Shown: positions 53,227 to 63,362 of the stretch, piece after piece | How the letters are laid out: each line of letters begins with the position of its first letter | Position numbering within the stretch: the first letter of the stretch is position 1 | NCBI RefSeq assembly: GCF_009760925.1 | Contig: NZ_VRLV01000004.1 | Span: 250,308 to 314,307 of the forward strand | Direction of reading: 5' to 3' | Length of the DNA: 64,000 bases | Source of the DNA: Nonomuraea typhae | Lineage (GTDB): Bacteria > Actinomycetota > Actinomycetes > Streptosporangiales > Streptosporangiaceae | Program-made: the position numbers and the translations under genes | The notes under the pieces: generated by a model | The model's database searches: none | What the model was told of the DNA's origin: nothing | What the model saw: the letters and a program-made list of their open reading frames with translations, nothing else

Positions 53227-53970
53227 TCACCCCAGCTCAGAGCTGGACAAGTGGGTCCTCCTGTCTAGACAAGACTGGACGATCTCCTCCAGGTGGCCGC
53301 TGTGCGCACCGCGCCAGTAGACCTGGCCGCACTCCCGGCAGCGGCCGTAGGCGTCGTAGCCGCGCCGCGTGCCGTCCGGCAGGCTGGGCGCGACCTCGCT
53401 CTTGGCGACCTGGGTCAGCTCGCCGTTGCACGAGGTGCAGCGCGTCCACGGGCGCAGCGGCGGCGCGAACCGGTCGAGGAGGTCCTCGAGCTGGCTCTCG
53501 GCCTTGGTGCCGCGCACGTAGGCGCCCAGCCACAGCGCGCGGCGGCGCAGCAGGCCGCGGTCCTGCGTGAGCAGCACCCGGCGCTCGGCGTTGGCCTGCA
53601 CCACCAGCGACGGGTCGTCCATGTCGTTGTGGTAGGCGGTGTCGATGCCCAGCAGCCGCAGCCGCCTGGCCAGCGTGCCCAGGTGCACGTCGAGCAGGAA
53701 GCGGGGCTCCTCCGCGAGCGGCTGCGGGCGCGGCACCGGCGCGACGTCCACGGCGTCGCCGGGCCGCGGCTGGTAGGAGGGGCCGACGCCGGAGCCGCCG
53801 ACCGTCATCGGGCCGACCTCGGTCAGAGGGATGCCCAGCGACTCCACCACGTGGCCCAGCGAGGACGTGCCGTCCACCGGCGCCTGCTGCCAGTCGTCGT
53901 GCCTGCGGCCGGAGGGCAGGAAGAACCGCAGCTCGGGGGCGATGCGAAGGTGAATGTCCGTCTCGTCCAC
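53227..53970 (-). CDS. Ubiquitin-like plus Mut7-C RNase-fold protein
   Basis: 247 residues. An N-terminal ubiquitin-like Mut7-C half (LRIAPELRFFLPSGRR ... GHVVESLGIPLTEVG) leads to a Mut7-C (PIN-like) domain with FLLDVHLGTLARRLRLLGIDTAY, NAERRVLLTQDRGLLRR and Asp residues for metal. A zinc ribbon (CTSCNGEL and CRECGQVYW) follows. This matches the COG1656-type putative RNases. The start is GTG 53970. No context gene reveals its target RNA. Confidence 0.85.
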   Translation of the reverse strand: MDETDIHLRIAPELRFFLPSGRRHDDWQQAPVDGTSSLGHVVESLGIPLTEVGPMTVGGSGVGPSYQPRPGDAVDVAPVPRPQPLAEEPRFLLDVHLGTLARRLRLLGIDTAYHNDMDDPSLVVQANAERRVLLTQDRGLLRRRALWLGAYVRGTKAESQLEDLLDRFAPPLRPWTRCTSCNGELTQVAKSEVAPSLPDGTRRGYDAYGRCRECGQVYWRGAHSGHLEEIVQSCLDRRTHLSSSELG

Positions 53971-54039
53971 ATGGTCAGCATGCCATGGGGCCTGGTGGGG
54001 ATCATCCGCTTTTACCTGGCGTGCGGATACCGTGAGGAG

Positions 54040-54945
54040 GTGAACCTGTCGCGCCGTGCCCTCTTCGCCCTCGCCGGGCTGACCGTGGCCGGATGCGCGG
54101 CGGGCGAGAGCGGGACCGGGCGGATCCGGCTGGCCACCGGGCCGGCGGGCGGGCCGTACGGGCAGCTCGGCGAACGCTTCGCCGCCGAGCTGCGGCGGGT
54201 CGGCTTCACGGCGAGCGTGCTCAAGACCGCCGCCAGCGTGGAGAACCTCGCCATGCTCGGCGACGGCCGCGCCGACGCCGCGTTCGCGCTGGCCGACAGC
54301 GCCGACTACGCGGTGCGGGTGCGCAGGCAGCCGGTGGCCGCGCTGGCCCGCATGTACATGAACTACGTGCACCTGGTCGTGCGCGCCGGCTCGGCGGTGA
54401 TGACGCCCAAGGACCTGGCCGGCCGCGCGGTCTCGATCGGCGCCGAGGGCTCGGGCACCGCGGTGACCGCCGAGCGGGTGCTGCGGGCCGCCGGGCTGAG
54501 CACCGCCCGGCCGGTCAAACTCGGCCTGGACGCCTCCGTCAAGGCGCTGGCGGACGGCCGCGTGGACGCCTTCTTCTGGTCGGGCGGCGTGCCCACGCCC
54601 GCGCTGGCCGCGCTCGAGGACATCCGCCTGCTCGGGCTCGACGCGCTCGTGCCGGTCCTGCGCCGCGCCTACGGGCCGCTGTACGAGCACGCCGCCGTCC
54701 CCGCCCAGGTGTACGGCGCCGCCGCCCCGGTGGCCACGGTCGGCACCCCCAGCTACCTGGTCTGCCGCCGCGACCTGGACGAGGAACTGGCCAGGCGGGT
54801 CACCGAGACGCTGTTCGCCAGCCGCGACCGCCTCCAGGCCCCGGACGCGCCCGGCGGCCGCCTCGACCGCCGCTACGCGATCGGCACCGGCGTCGTCCCC
54901 CTGCACCCGGGCGCGGCCCGCTACTACCGCTCGGTGTACGGCTGA
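54040..54945 (+). CDS. TAXI family TRAP-type solute-binding lipoprotein
   Basis: 301 residues. A twin-arginine-like, lipoprotein-type N-terminus SRRALFALAGLTVAGC has its lipobox at VAGC. Mature features: IRLATGPAGGPYGQLGERFAAEL, LKTAASVENLAMLGDGRADAAFALAD, VSIGAEGSGTAVTAERVL and AFFWSGGVPTPAL, matching the TAXI family. GTG 54040 is likely; the AGGAGG abutting it is too close to serve as its ribosome site, so the start remains ambiguous. No TRAP permease genes lie in the window; the convergent kinase gene suggests a sensor role. Confidence 0.82.
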   Translation: MNLSRRALFALAGLTVAGCAAGESGTGRIRLATGPAGGPYGQLGERFAAELRRVGFTASVLKTAASVENLAMLGDGRADAAFALADSADYAVRVRRQPVAALARMYMNYVHLVVRAGSAVMTPKDLAGRAVSIGAEGSGTAVTAERVLRAAGLSTARPVKLGLDASVKALADGRVDAFFWSGGVPTPALAALEDIRLLGLDALVPVLRRAYGPLYEHAAVPAQVYGAAAPVATVGTPSYLVCRRDLDEELARRVTETLFASRDRLQAPDAPGGRLDRRYAIGTGVVPLHPGAARYYRSVYG

Positions 54946-56252
54946 ACCTCGACCACCAGCCCATGGGGTACGGCCGGCAGCAAGCTGAGCCGCGCCCCGC
55001 ACGCCCTGGCCAGTTCGGCGGCGATGGCCAGCCCGAGGCCGCTGCCCGGCACGTTGGCGTGGGAGCCGGAGCGCCAGAACCGCCCCTGGGCCTCGGCGCG
55101 CTCCTCCTCGCTGAGCCCCGGGCCGTCGTCCTCGACCCGCAGCACCCCGTCGTCCAGCGTCACCGTGACCGTGCCCCCCGGCGGGACGAACTTCTGGGCG
55201 TTGTCCAGCGCGATGTCGGCGATGCGCGCGATCGGCTCCGGCACCACGGCGTCCTCGGGGATCGGGGCGTCCAGCGTGAGTCCCCGGGCGGCGTACACCT
55301 CCCGCCACCCGGCCAGGCGCGGCGCGAGCGCGGTCACGGCGGTGACCGCCACCGCGCCCGCCTCCACCCGGGCCAGCGCCAGCAGGTCCTCCACCAGCAG
55401 TGCCAGCCGGTCGAGCTCGGCCAGCGCCTCCTGGAACTCCGCCGAGCCCTCGTCGCGCAGGTGCGGCTCCAGGTTCTCCAGCCGCAGCGAGAGCACGGTC
55501 AGCGGGGTGCGCAGCTCGTGTGAGGCGTCGGCCACGAAGGCCCGCTGGCGCTCCAGCGCGCCGGAGACGGCGTCGGCCATGGCGTTGAAGCGTTCCTCCA
55601 GGCGGCGCAGCTCCGACGGGCCTGTGCCGTGGTGCGCGCGGGCGTCGAGCTGGCCTTCCGCGATCGCCCGCGTGGTGCGGTCCAGTTCGGTGACCGGGCG
55701 CAGGATCCAGCGGGCCAGCCGCCTGGCCGCCATGACCGAGTAGGCCAGGGCGATGAGGGCGCCGGCGGCCAGCGCGAGCCAGACCAGGGTGACGTCGGCG
55801 CGGGCGGTGTCGGTGCGGGCCTGCAGCAGGACCACGCCGGACAGCTGGGCGTCACGGCCCGCGGGCTCGGCCAGGAGGACGCTCGCGGGGCCGAAGGGGT
55901 CCAGGGCGGGGAGTTCCTCGGTGGTGCGGCCGGACAGCGCCAGGCGCACCGCCGCCTCGGTGCCGGCGGTCATCGTGCCCGCCTCGGCCAGCACGCTCCG
56001 GTCGCGGCCGAGGACGCGCACGGCCGCGCCGTACAGCTCGCAGTAACGCTCGATCTCGGCGCGCAGCGCGAGGTGGTCGCCGTCGCGCACCGCCTGGTCG
56101 GCCAGCTCGGCGAAGCGGGTGGCGTCGGCGCGGCGGTCCAGCAGCAGCCGGTTGGTGCGGTGGGAGGCGTAGAAGAGGCCGAGCGGCACGGCCAGCGCCG
56201 CGATGAGGAAGGCGATCAGGGTGGTGAAGGTGACCACCAGCCGGGAGTTCAC
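54924..56252 (-). CDS. Sensor histidine kinase
   Basis: 442 residues. Helix 1 (residues ~8-29), an extracytoplasmic sensor domain (~30-150) with RAEIERYCELYGAAVRVLGRD, helix 2 (~155-175), HAMP, then the H-box ASHELRTPLTVL with phospho-His245. The ATPase core has N-box ALDNAQKF (Asn in DNAQ), DDGPGLS and GSGLGLAIAAEL. The TctE-like arrangement suggests carboxylate sensing, but this is inference. Overlaps the response regulator gene by 4 nt and the convergent TAXI gene by 22 bp. Confidence 0.92.
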   Translation of the reverse strand: MNSRLVVTFTTLIAFLIAALAVPLGLFYASHRTNRLLLDRRADATRFAELADQAVRDGDHLALRAEIERYCELYGAAVRVLGRDRSVLAEAGTMTAGTEAAVRLALSGRTTEELPALDPFGPASVLLAEPAGRDAQLSGVVLLQARTDTARADVTLVWLALAAGALIALAYSVMAARRLARWILRPVTELDRTTRAIAEGQLDARAHHGTGPSELRRLEERFNAMADAVSGALERQRAFVADASHELRTPLTVLSLRLENLEPHLRDEGSAEFQEALAELDRLALLVEDLLALARVEAGAVAVTAVTALAPRLAGWREVYAARGLTLDAPIPEDAVVPEPIARIADIALDNAQKFVPPGGTVTVTLDDGVLRVEDDGPGLSEEERAEAQGRFWRSGSHANVPGSGLGLAIAAELARACGARLSLLPAVPHGLVVEVQPYTER

Positions 56253-56914
56253 GCCGTGGAGCCCAGCCGGTAACCGGTGCCGCGCAGGGTCTCGACCAGG
56301 CCGGGGCGGCCGGTCTTGGCGCGCAGCCCGGCCACGTGCACGTCCAGCGACCGGGAGGCCGACAGCAGCGGGTCGCCCCAGACCTCGTCGAGGATCTCCT
56401 CACGGCTGCGCACGACGCCCGGCTGCCGGGCCAGCAGCGCCAGCACGTCGAACTCACGCCGGGTCAGCGTGATCGGCGACCCGGCCACGTGCACCTGCCG
56501 CGCCCCCAGGTCGATCCGCACGTCGCCGACGGTCACCACCTGGTCGAGCACCGGCATCGGCCGCGTGCCCCGGCGCAGCACGGTCTCCATGCGCGCCATC
56601 AGCTCCGCCGTACGGAAGGGTTTGACGAGGTAGTCGTCGGCGCCGGAGCGCAGCCCGCGCAGCACGTCGCGCTCCTCGACGCGCGCCGTCACCACGATCA
56701 GCGGTACGGCGGAGCTGCGCCGCAGCCTGCGCAGCACGTCGAGGCCGTCCATGTCGGGCAGGCCGAGGTCCAGCAGGACGAAGTCGACGCCCCCCGCCAG
56801 GCGGAGGGCGTCGACGGCCAGCGCGGCGCGGACGACCTCGTGTCCGTGCCGCGACAGTGCCGTGGTCAGTGCTGCCGCGAGCCGGTCGTCGTCCTCGACC
56901 AGGAGAACTCGCAT
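56249..56914 (-). CDS. OmpR/PhoB-type response regulator
   Basis: 221 residues. Receiver with phospho-acceptor Asp49 (VLLDLGLPDMDG), TAR and KPF (Lys near 98). The winged-helix output domain has LTRREFDVLALLARQPGVVRSREEILDEVWG and the wing RGTGYRLG. It controls promoters with its partner kinase; TAACCT 7 nt before ATG 56914 gives it a possible own promoter within the transporter stop. Confidence 0.93.
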   Translation of the reverse strand: MRVLLVEDDDRLAAALTTALSRHGHEVVRAALAVDALRLAGGVDFVLLDLGLPDMDGLDVLRRLRRSSAVPLIVVTARVEERDVLRGLRSGADDYLVKPFRTAELMARMETVLRRGTRPMPVLDQVVTVGDVRIDLGARQVHVAGSPITLTRREFDVLALLARQPGVVRSREEILDEVWGDPLLSASRSLDVHVAGLRAKTGRPGLVETLRGTGYRLGSTA

Positions 56915-56921
56915 GGCGCCC

Positions 56922-56927
56922 AGGTTA
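56922..56927 (-). promoter_or_regulatory. -10 element TAACCT (leaderless type)
   Basis: Overlaps the stop of the MHS transporter gene and lies 7 nt before the ATG of the response regulator. It suggests internal transcription of the two-component pair. Confidence 0.4.
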
Positions 56928-58244
56928 GACGCGCTCGGGGACCGGCCGGGCCGTGACGCCCTGCTCGCTGCGGGACAGGGCCGCGTCGCGGGTCTCGCGC
57001 ATGGTGAAGTACACGACCAGCGAAACCGCCGCGCACCCGGCGACGTACCAGTAGAAGCCGGGCTCCATGCCCGCGTTCTTGAACCACAGCGCCACGTACT
57101 GGGCGGTGCCGCCGAACAGCGCGTTGGCGATCGCGTACGGCAGCGCCACGCCGAGCGCCCGCACGTTCGTCGGGAACAGCTCGGCCTTCACCACCGCGTT
57201 GATCGAGGTGTAGCCGGTGATGATGAGCAGGCCGGTCAGCGACAGCACGAGCGCCCCCCAGAACCCGCTCACCGCCGACAGCGCGTACATGAGCGGCACG
57301 GTGCCCAGCGTGGACCCGATGCCGAAGGTGATCAGCAGCGGCCGTCGCCCGATGCGGTCCGACAGCGCCCCGGCCAGCGGCTGGATGCACATGAAGATGA
57401 ACAACGCGCAGAAGCTGACCGCCGACGCCGTGGACTTGGGCAGCCCGGCGGTGTTCGACAGGTAGGTGGTCAGGTAGGTCGTGTAGGTGTAGTACGCGAC
57501 CGTGCCGCCCATGGTCAGGGCGATGACCAGCAGGAACTCCTTCTTGTGGGTGAGGAGCGCCTTGATGGTGCCGCGGTTCTCGCCGGCGTGCGAGGAACCG
57601 GCCTCCTCGCCGTATGCCTCGGTCTCCATCATGCTGCGGCGCAGGTAGAACACGACCGCGGCGGCCAGGGCGCCGATGATGAACGGGATGCGCCAGCCCC
57701 AGGACTTCAGCGTCTCGTCCGCCATGGAGTTCTGCAGGATGATCTGCAGGCCGAGGCCGACGAGCTGACCGGCGGTCATCGAGACGTACTGGAAGCTGGA
57801 GGCGAAGCCGCGCCTGCCGGGCGGGGTGGCCTCGGTGAGGTAGGTGGCGCTGGCCGCGTACTCGCCGCCGACCGAGATGCCCTGGAGCAGGCGGGCCACG
57901 AGCAGCACGACGGCGGCGGCCGGGCCGATGGCGTCGTAGGTCGGCGCGATGGCGATGAGCAGCGCGCTGGCCGACATCAGCGTGACCGTCATCGTCATCG
58001 CGGCCTTGCGGCCCTTGCGGTCGGCGTAGCGGCCGAGGAGCCAGCCGCCGATCGGGCGCATGAAGAAGCCGACGGCGAAGATGCCGAAGGTGTTCAGCAA
58101 CTGGGCGGTGGAGTCACCCTTGGGGAAGAAGGACGCCGCGAAGTAGGTCGCGAAGCTGGCGTAGACAAACCAGTCATACCATTCGACGAGATTGCCGATG
58201 GAACCGCCGATGACGCTTTTCCACGGCATGCGTGCCTTGCTCAA
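56925..58244 (-). CDS. MHS family MFS transporter (dicarboxylate/ketoglutarate-type)
   Basis: 439 residues, twelve helices. GSIGNLVEWYDWFVYASFATYFA opens the sequence, GRYADRKGRKAAM is the loop between helices 2 and 3, and ARLLQGISVGGEYAASATYLTEATPPGRRGF is the MHS hallmark. It is related to KgtP, proline/betaine and shikimate H+ symporters. The start is TTG 58244 with GGAGG 7 nt upstream. It is first gene of the operon with the response regulator and kinase, which may regulate it. Substrate inferred as a carboxylate only. Confidence 0.88.
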   Translation of the reverse strand: MSKARMPWKSVIGGSIGNLVEWYDWFVYASFATYFAASFFPKGDSTAQLLNTFGIFAVGFFMRPIGGWLLGRYADRKGRKAAMTMTVTLMSASALLIAIAPTYDAIGPAAAVVLLVARLLQGISVGGEYAASATYLTEATPPGRRGFASSFQYVSMTAGQLVGLGLQIILQNSMADETLKSWGWRIPFIIGALAAAVVFYLRRSMMETEAYGEEAGSSHAGENRGTIKALLTHKKEFLLVIALTMGGTVAYYTYTTYLTTYLSNTAGLPKSTASAVSFCALFIFMCIQPLAGALSDRIGRRPLLITFGIGSTLGTVPLMYALSAVSGFWGALVLSLTGLLIITGYTSINAVVKAELFPTNVRALGVALPYAIANALFGGTAQYVALWFKNAGMEPGFYWYVAGCAAVSLVVYFTMRETRDAALSRSEQGVTARPVPERV

Positions 58245-58353
58245 TGGGAAACCTCCAGGGGGGAGTCTGTGCTGGCCAGAGCCTCTCCACCGAAGGTTGT
58301 TCGGACAAGGGGAGTTGGCGCATATCTAACCTGCGCTTAACATCGGCGAAACC

Positions 58354-59337
58354 TCAGGCGGCCACCTGCCACGTGAACCACTCGTCGAGCAGCTCGAACC
58401 CCATCGCCTCGTTGATCGCCAGCATGTGCCGGTTGGAGGTGGCGTTCCAGGTGATGACCCGCTCCAGGTGCGGCTCGCTCTCGTGCACCCACAGGAGGTT
58501 GGCGAGCTTGAGCAGCAGCCCGAGCCGGTGCCCGCGGTGCTCGGCCAGCACGACCGTGTCGGCCTGGCGGGCCCACCCGTCATCTCTTGCGGCATCCAGA
58601 TAAATGCGCGTATATCCGGCAGGCGCGTCGTCGGCCGCCCGCCGGGCGATCATGACGTAGGACTCCTGCCCGCTGGGCACCACCGATTCCTCGAACTCCC
58701 GCATCCGGCCGGCGTCCACGAACAGACCTTCGATGTCCGCCCCGCGCGGCGCGTCGTTCATGCCGCCGATCAGCGTCGCGAGGTCGGTCAGCAGTTCCTC
58801 GGGCGCGGGCCCGGTGAAGCCCTCCAGGTAGTAGCCGGGGACGTCGGGCAGCATGCCCTCCAGCGTCGCCCAGTCGGCCTTGCGCAGGTCAAGGGTACGG
58901 CGGGCCTCCGACAACACCGCCTCCCCGCCCATGGCGGCGATGAAGGCGGCCCCGATCCCCCCGGTCTCCGTCTCACCGACGACCAGCCTGCGGCCCTCGG
59001 CCAGAGTGCGCCGCCTGGCGTGGTCGAACAACGCCCTCGCGACGCCGCGCCGCCGGAAGTCCGGGTGGGTGAACCCCTCGAACACCTCCGTCAGATGGGT
59101 GTTGTCGAGGAGCGGGAACTGCAGCCCGCAGGCGCCGGCCACCCGGTCGCCGTCCATCACGGCCCACGCCTCGACCCGGTCACCCGAGCCGCCGCGCCGT
59201 AGCAGCCAGGAATAGTGGGGGAAGGAGAACGCCGGTCCGGGGCGGTGGGCGGTGGCCGCGTGGTAGGCGTCGTACACATCCCGCAGCGGGCCGTCGAGAT
59301 CGATGCGCTGGATCTGCATGCCCTCAGGCAAGCGCAC
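58354..59337 (-). CDS. Double GNAT-domain acetyltransferase
   Basis: 327 residues, two GNAT folds. The first holds ACGLQFPLLDNTHLTEVFEGFTHPDFRRRGVARALFDHA; the second VVLAEHRGHRLGLLLKLANLLWV followed by ITWNATSNRHMLAINEAMGFELLDEW. The second carries the better acetyl-CoA loop. The start was set at GTG 59337, where AAGGA lies 6 nt upstream; ATG 59319 is an alternative with its G-rich site too near. The substrate is unknown. Confidence 0.82.
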   Translation of the reverse strand: MRLPEGMQIQRIDLDGPLRDVYDAYHAATAHRPGPAFSFPHYSWLLRRGGSGDRVEAWAVMDGDRVAGACGLQFPLLDNTHLTEVFEGFTHPDFRRRGVARALFDHARRRTLAEGRRLVVGETETGGIGAAFIAAMGGEAVLSEARRTLDLRKADWATLEGMLPDVPGYYLEGFTGPAPEELLTDLATLIGGMNDAPRGADIEGLFVDAGRMREFEESVVPSGQESYVMIARRAADDAPAGYTRIYLDAARDDGWARQADTVVLAEHRGHRLGLLLKLANLLWVHESEPHLERVITWNATSNRHMLAINEAMGFELLDEWFTWQVAA

Positions 59338-59360
59338 GAGCGTGTCCTTCTGCCACCGAA

Positions 59361-59606
59361 TTACTGCTGGTAGCCCTCGACCTCGCTGACCGGGCGGGCC
59401 GCCGCCTCGTCCGGATTCTCCCCGATGCCCCGGCGGGCGCGGCGCTGCCGCAGCAGGTCCCAGCACTGGTCCAGCGCCACTTCCAGCTCCTTGACCCGGG
59501 TGTTCTCCTCCTGCGAGGTCAGCTCGCCGGCGGCCAGCCGGTCACGCAGCTCGTGCTCCTCGGCGACGAGGGCGCTGATCCTGGTGAGAATCTCGTTGTC
59601 CTGCAT
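59361..59606 (-). CDS. DUF2630 family small protein
   Basis: 81 residues, highly helical: EILTRISALVAEEHELRDRLAAGELTSQEENTRVKELEVALDQCWDLLRQRRARRG. This is the compact coiled DUF2630 pattern. Start ATG 59606, decided by TAGAGT 7 nt upstream; no ribosome site. Followed 23 bp later by the GNAT gene. Function unknown. Confidence 0.85.
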   Translation of the reverse strand: MQDNEILTRISALVAEEHELRDRLAAGELTSQEENTRVKELEVALDQCWDLLRQRRARRGIGENPDEAAARPVSEVEGYQQ

Positions 59607-59613
59607 GATCCCG

Positions 59614-59619
59614 ACTCTA
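59614..59619 (-). promoter_or_regulatory. -10 element TAGAGT (leaderless type)
   Basis: Lies 7 nt before the ATG of the DUF2630 gene. Confidence 0.45.
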
Positions 59620-59644
59620 ACCCTCACGTGATAGAACTCGGCCC

Positions 59645-60388
59645 ATGCGGGGTTATGCGCTGGTAAGAAACCCGGGTCCGCGGTTGGCCGAGGGCCTCGT
59701 CACGCACATCGAGCGGCAGCCGGTCGACTACGAGCTGGGGCTCAAGCAACACGCGGGTTATGTCCGCGCGCTCCGGGAGTCGGGCTGGGATCCGGTGAGC
59801 GTCCCGTCCGCCCACGATCTGCCCGACGCGGTGTTCGTCGAGGACGCCGTGGTGGTCTGCGGACGGCTGGCCGTACTCACGCGGCCGGGCGCGCCCGAGC
59901 GGCGGCCCGAGGTCGGCGCCGTGGCCGAGACCGTGCGGGAGCTGGGGCTGCGGATCGCGGAGATCGAGGCGCCGGGGACGCTGGACGGCGGCGACGTCCT
60001 GCAGAACGGCGAGACCGTCTACGTGGGGCGCTCGGCCCGCACGAACGACGAGGGCATCGCCCAGCTCGCCGCCCATCTGCCGGATCGGCGGGTGGCGCCG
60101 GTGGAACTGCGCGGGGTGCTGCACCTGAAGTCGGCGGTGACCGCGCTGCCCGACGGCACGCTGATCGGCGACCCGGCCTGTGTGGACCTTCCGGACATGC
60201 TGGAACCCCTGGAGGAGGCCGGCTCGCACGTGGTCGTGCTCGCCGAGGACACGGTGCTCATGGCCGCCTCCGCGCCGGAGACCCGCCGCATGCTCGAAAA
60301 TCGCGGACTTAACGTCATAAGTGTGGATATTTCGGAGTTTGAGAAGCTGGAGGGCTGTGTCACGTGCCTGTCTGTTCTCATCAGGTGA
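59645..60388 (+). CDS. Dimethylarginine dimethylaminohydrolase
   Basis: 247 residues of the pentein fold. It has PDAVFVEDAVVV, APGTLDGGDVLQ, catalytic His160 (RGVLHLKSAVT) and the nucleophile Cys241 (GCVTCLSVLI, the family GGVSC-like end). Cleaves methylated arginines to citrulline and dimethylamine; an arginine-deiminase-like activity is the alternative. Divergent from DUF2630 and directly followed by the leuA leader region. Confidence 0.87.
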   Translation: MRGYALVRNPGPRLAEGLVTHIERQPVDYELGLKQHAGYVRALRESGWDPVSVPSAHDLPDAVFVEDAVVVCGRLAVLTRPGAPERRPEVGAVAETVRELGLRIAEIEAPGTLDGGDVLQNGETVYVGRSARTNDEGIAQLAAHLPDRRVAPVELRGVLHLKSAVTALPDGTLIGDPACVDLPDMLEPLEEAGSHVVVLAEDTVLMAASAPETRRMLENRGLNVISVDISEFEKLEGCVTCLSVLIR

Positions 60389-60419
60389 GATCGGGGAGGG
60401 TCCATGGCGAGACGTCTGC

Positions 60420-60425
60420 TAACGT
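60420..60425 (+). promoter_or_regulatory. -10 element TAACGT of the leuA leader
   Basis: TAACGT lies 7 nt before the ATG of the leader peptide at 60433, so the leader transcript may start at that ATG. No clear -35. Confidence 0.4.
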
Positions 60426-60432
60426 GAAACGC

Positions 60433-60477
60433 ATGCTGCGCGGGCTGCTTCTTAGCTGCCGCGGCGAGGGCCTCTAA
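60433..60477 (+). CDS. leuL: Leucine-rich leader peptide upstream of leuA
   Basis: 15 codons encode MLRGLLLSCRGEGL and stop. Five of 14 residues are Leu, three of them consecutive. A tiny Leu-rich ORF 75 nt upstream of leuA is the classical setup for leucine-responsive attenuation, in which ribosome stalling at Leu codons changes downstream RNA folding. Too short for ordinary gene finding. The position, composition and -10 box support it; translation is unproven. Confidence 0.7.
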   Translation: MLRGLLLSCRGEGL

Positions 60478-62259
<1,782 letters not shown>

Positions 62260-62264
62260 CTCCC

Positions 62265-63362
62265 TCAGAGCAGTCGCCTGGCCTGTTCGACGATCGGGGT
62301 GACGGTGGTGTCGTAGTTGCCGAGGATCACCGCCACCCGGTCGGCGAACAGGTCGAGGTTGTTGGCCGCGCCGGGGCCGCTGCCCGAGTGGCCGGTCACG
62401 GTGCGGCCGTCGACGATCGTGCTGAGGAAGCCGTAGCCGTAGAACATGCTCTGCCGGGTGACGTCCGGCCGCTCCTCGGGCGGCAGGACCATCTTGCCGC
62501 CGGTGATCAGGCCGGCGTAGGCGGGGTCGAGCAGGGTGCCGTCGCGCAGGGCGCGCTGGAAGGCGAGCAGGTCGGCGGCGGTGCAGTAGGCGCCGCGGGC
62601 GGGCGAGCCGACGAAGGGGAAGTACGGGCTGTCGCTCACGTCGGCGCGTCCGCCGGAGGGCCGCGTCGCGTAGGGCCGGGCGATCGCGGGGTCGGCGCGC
62701 ATCTGCGGCCTGGTGGGGAAGTGCGCGCGTGTCATGCCCGCCGGGGCGAAGATGCTGCGGCGGACGTAGTCGTAGTAGGACTGGCCGGAGACCGCGGCCA
62801 CGATCTCGCCGAGCACGAAGTAGCCGTCGTTGCTGTAGGCGTACCGGGTGCCGGGGACGAAGCGGCGGGGCAGGCCGCGGATGAGCTGGGCGGTGCCGTC
62901 CCAGAAGCTCTCGATCGTGTCCCACGGGCCGTCCGGGGGTCCTGACCCGATCGGGGGGCGGCCGACGCCGGAGGTGTGGGTGAGGAGCTGGTGGACCGTG
63001 ACCGTGTCCCCGATGCCCGTGGGGAAGCCGTCGAGGTAGGCGCCCAGTTTCTCATGGAAGGCCAGCTTGCCCTGCTGGGCCAGCTGGGCGATCGCGACGC
63101 CGGTGCAGCATTTGGTGATCGAGGCGAGATCGAAGACGGTGTCGCGGCCGTTGGGCAGCGATTTCTCCTTGTCGGCCATGCCGTATGAGCGTTGCAGCAC
63201 CGGCCGGCCGCGGTGGGCGACCAGCACGGTGCCGGAGAACAGGTCCTGGCCGGCCCGGTCGGCGATGAACCGCTCGAGCCTGCGCAGGCCGCCGGGTTCC
63301 GGGGCGGCGAAGGCGCTCGTGCCGATCAGGCCCAGCACGGCGCGGCGGGAGGCGACGGTCAC
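62265..63362 (-). CDS. Serine hydrolase, beta-lactamase/PBP (class C-like) family
   Basis: 365 residues. The N-terminus SRRAVLGLIGTSAFAA looks like a twin-arginine signal. Catalytic Ser81-x-x-Lys84 (SITK), Tyr177-Ser-Asn179 (YSN) and HSGSG near the end correspond to the SxxK, YxN and HxG motifs. GTVLVAHRGRPVLQRSYG and HQLLTHTSG are family strands. The start GTG 63362 overlaps the preceding gene by 4 nt. It may be a D-aminopeptidase, esterase or carboxypeptidase; true beta-lactamase activity is not shown. Confidence 0.87.
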   Translation of the reverse strand: MTVASRRAVLGLIGTSAFAAPEPGGLRRLERFIADRAGQDLFSGTVLVAHRGRPVLQRSYGMADKEKSLPNGRDTVFDLASITKCCTGVAIAQLAQQGKLAFHEKLGAYLDGFPTGIGDTVTVHQLLTHTSGVGRPPIGSGPPDGPWDTIESFWDGTAQLIRGLPRRFVPGTRYAYSNDGYFVLGEIVAAVSGQSYYDYVRRSIFAPAGMTRAHFPTRPQMRADPAIARPYATRPSGGRADVSDSPYFPFVGSPARGAYCTAADLLAFQRALRDGTLLDPAYAGLITGGKMVLPPEERPDVTRQSMFYGYGFLSTIVDGRTVTGHSGSGPGAANNLDLFADRVAVILGNYDTTVTPIVEQARRLL

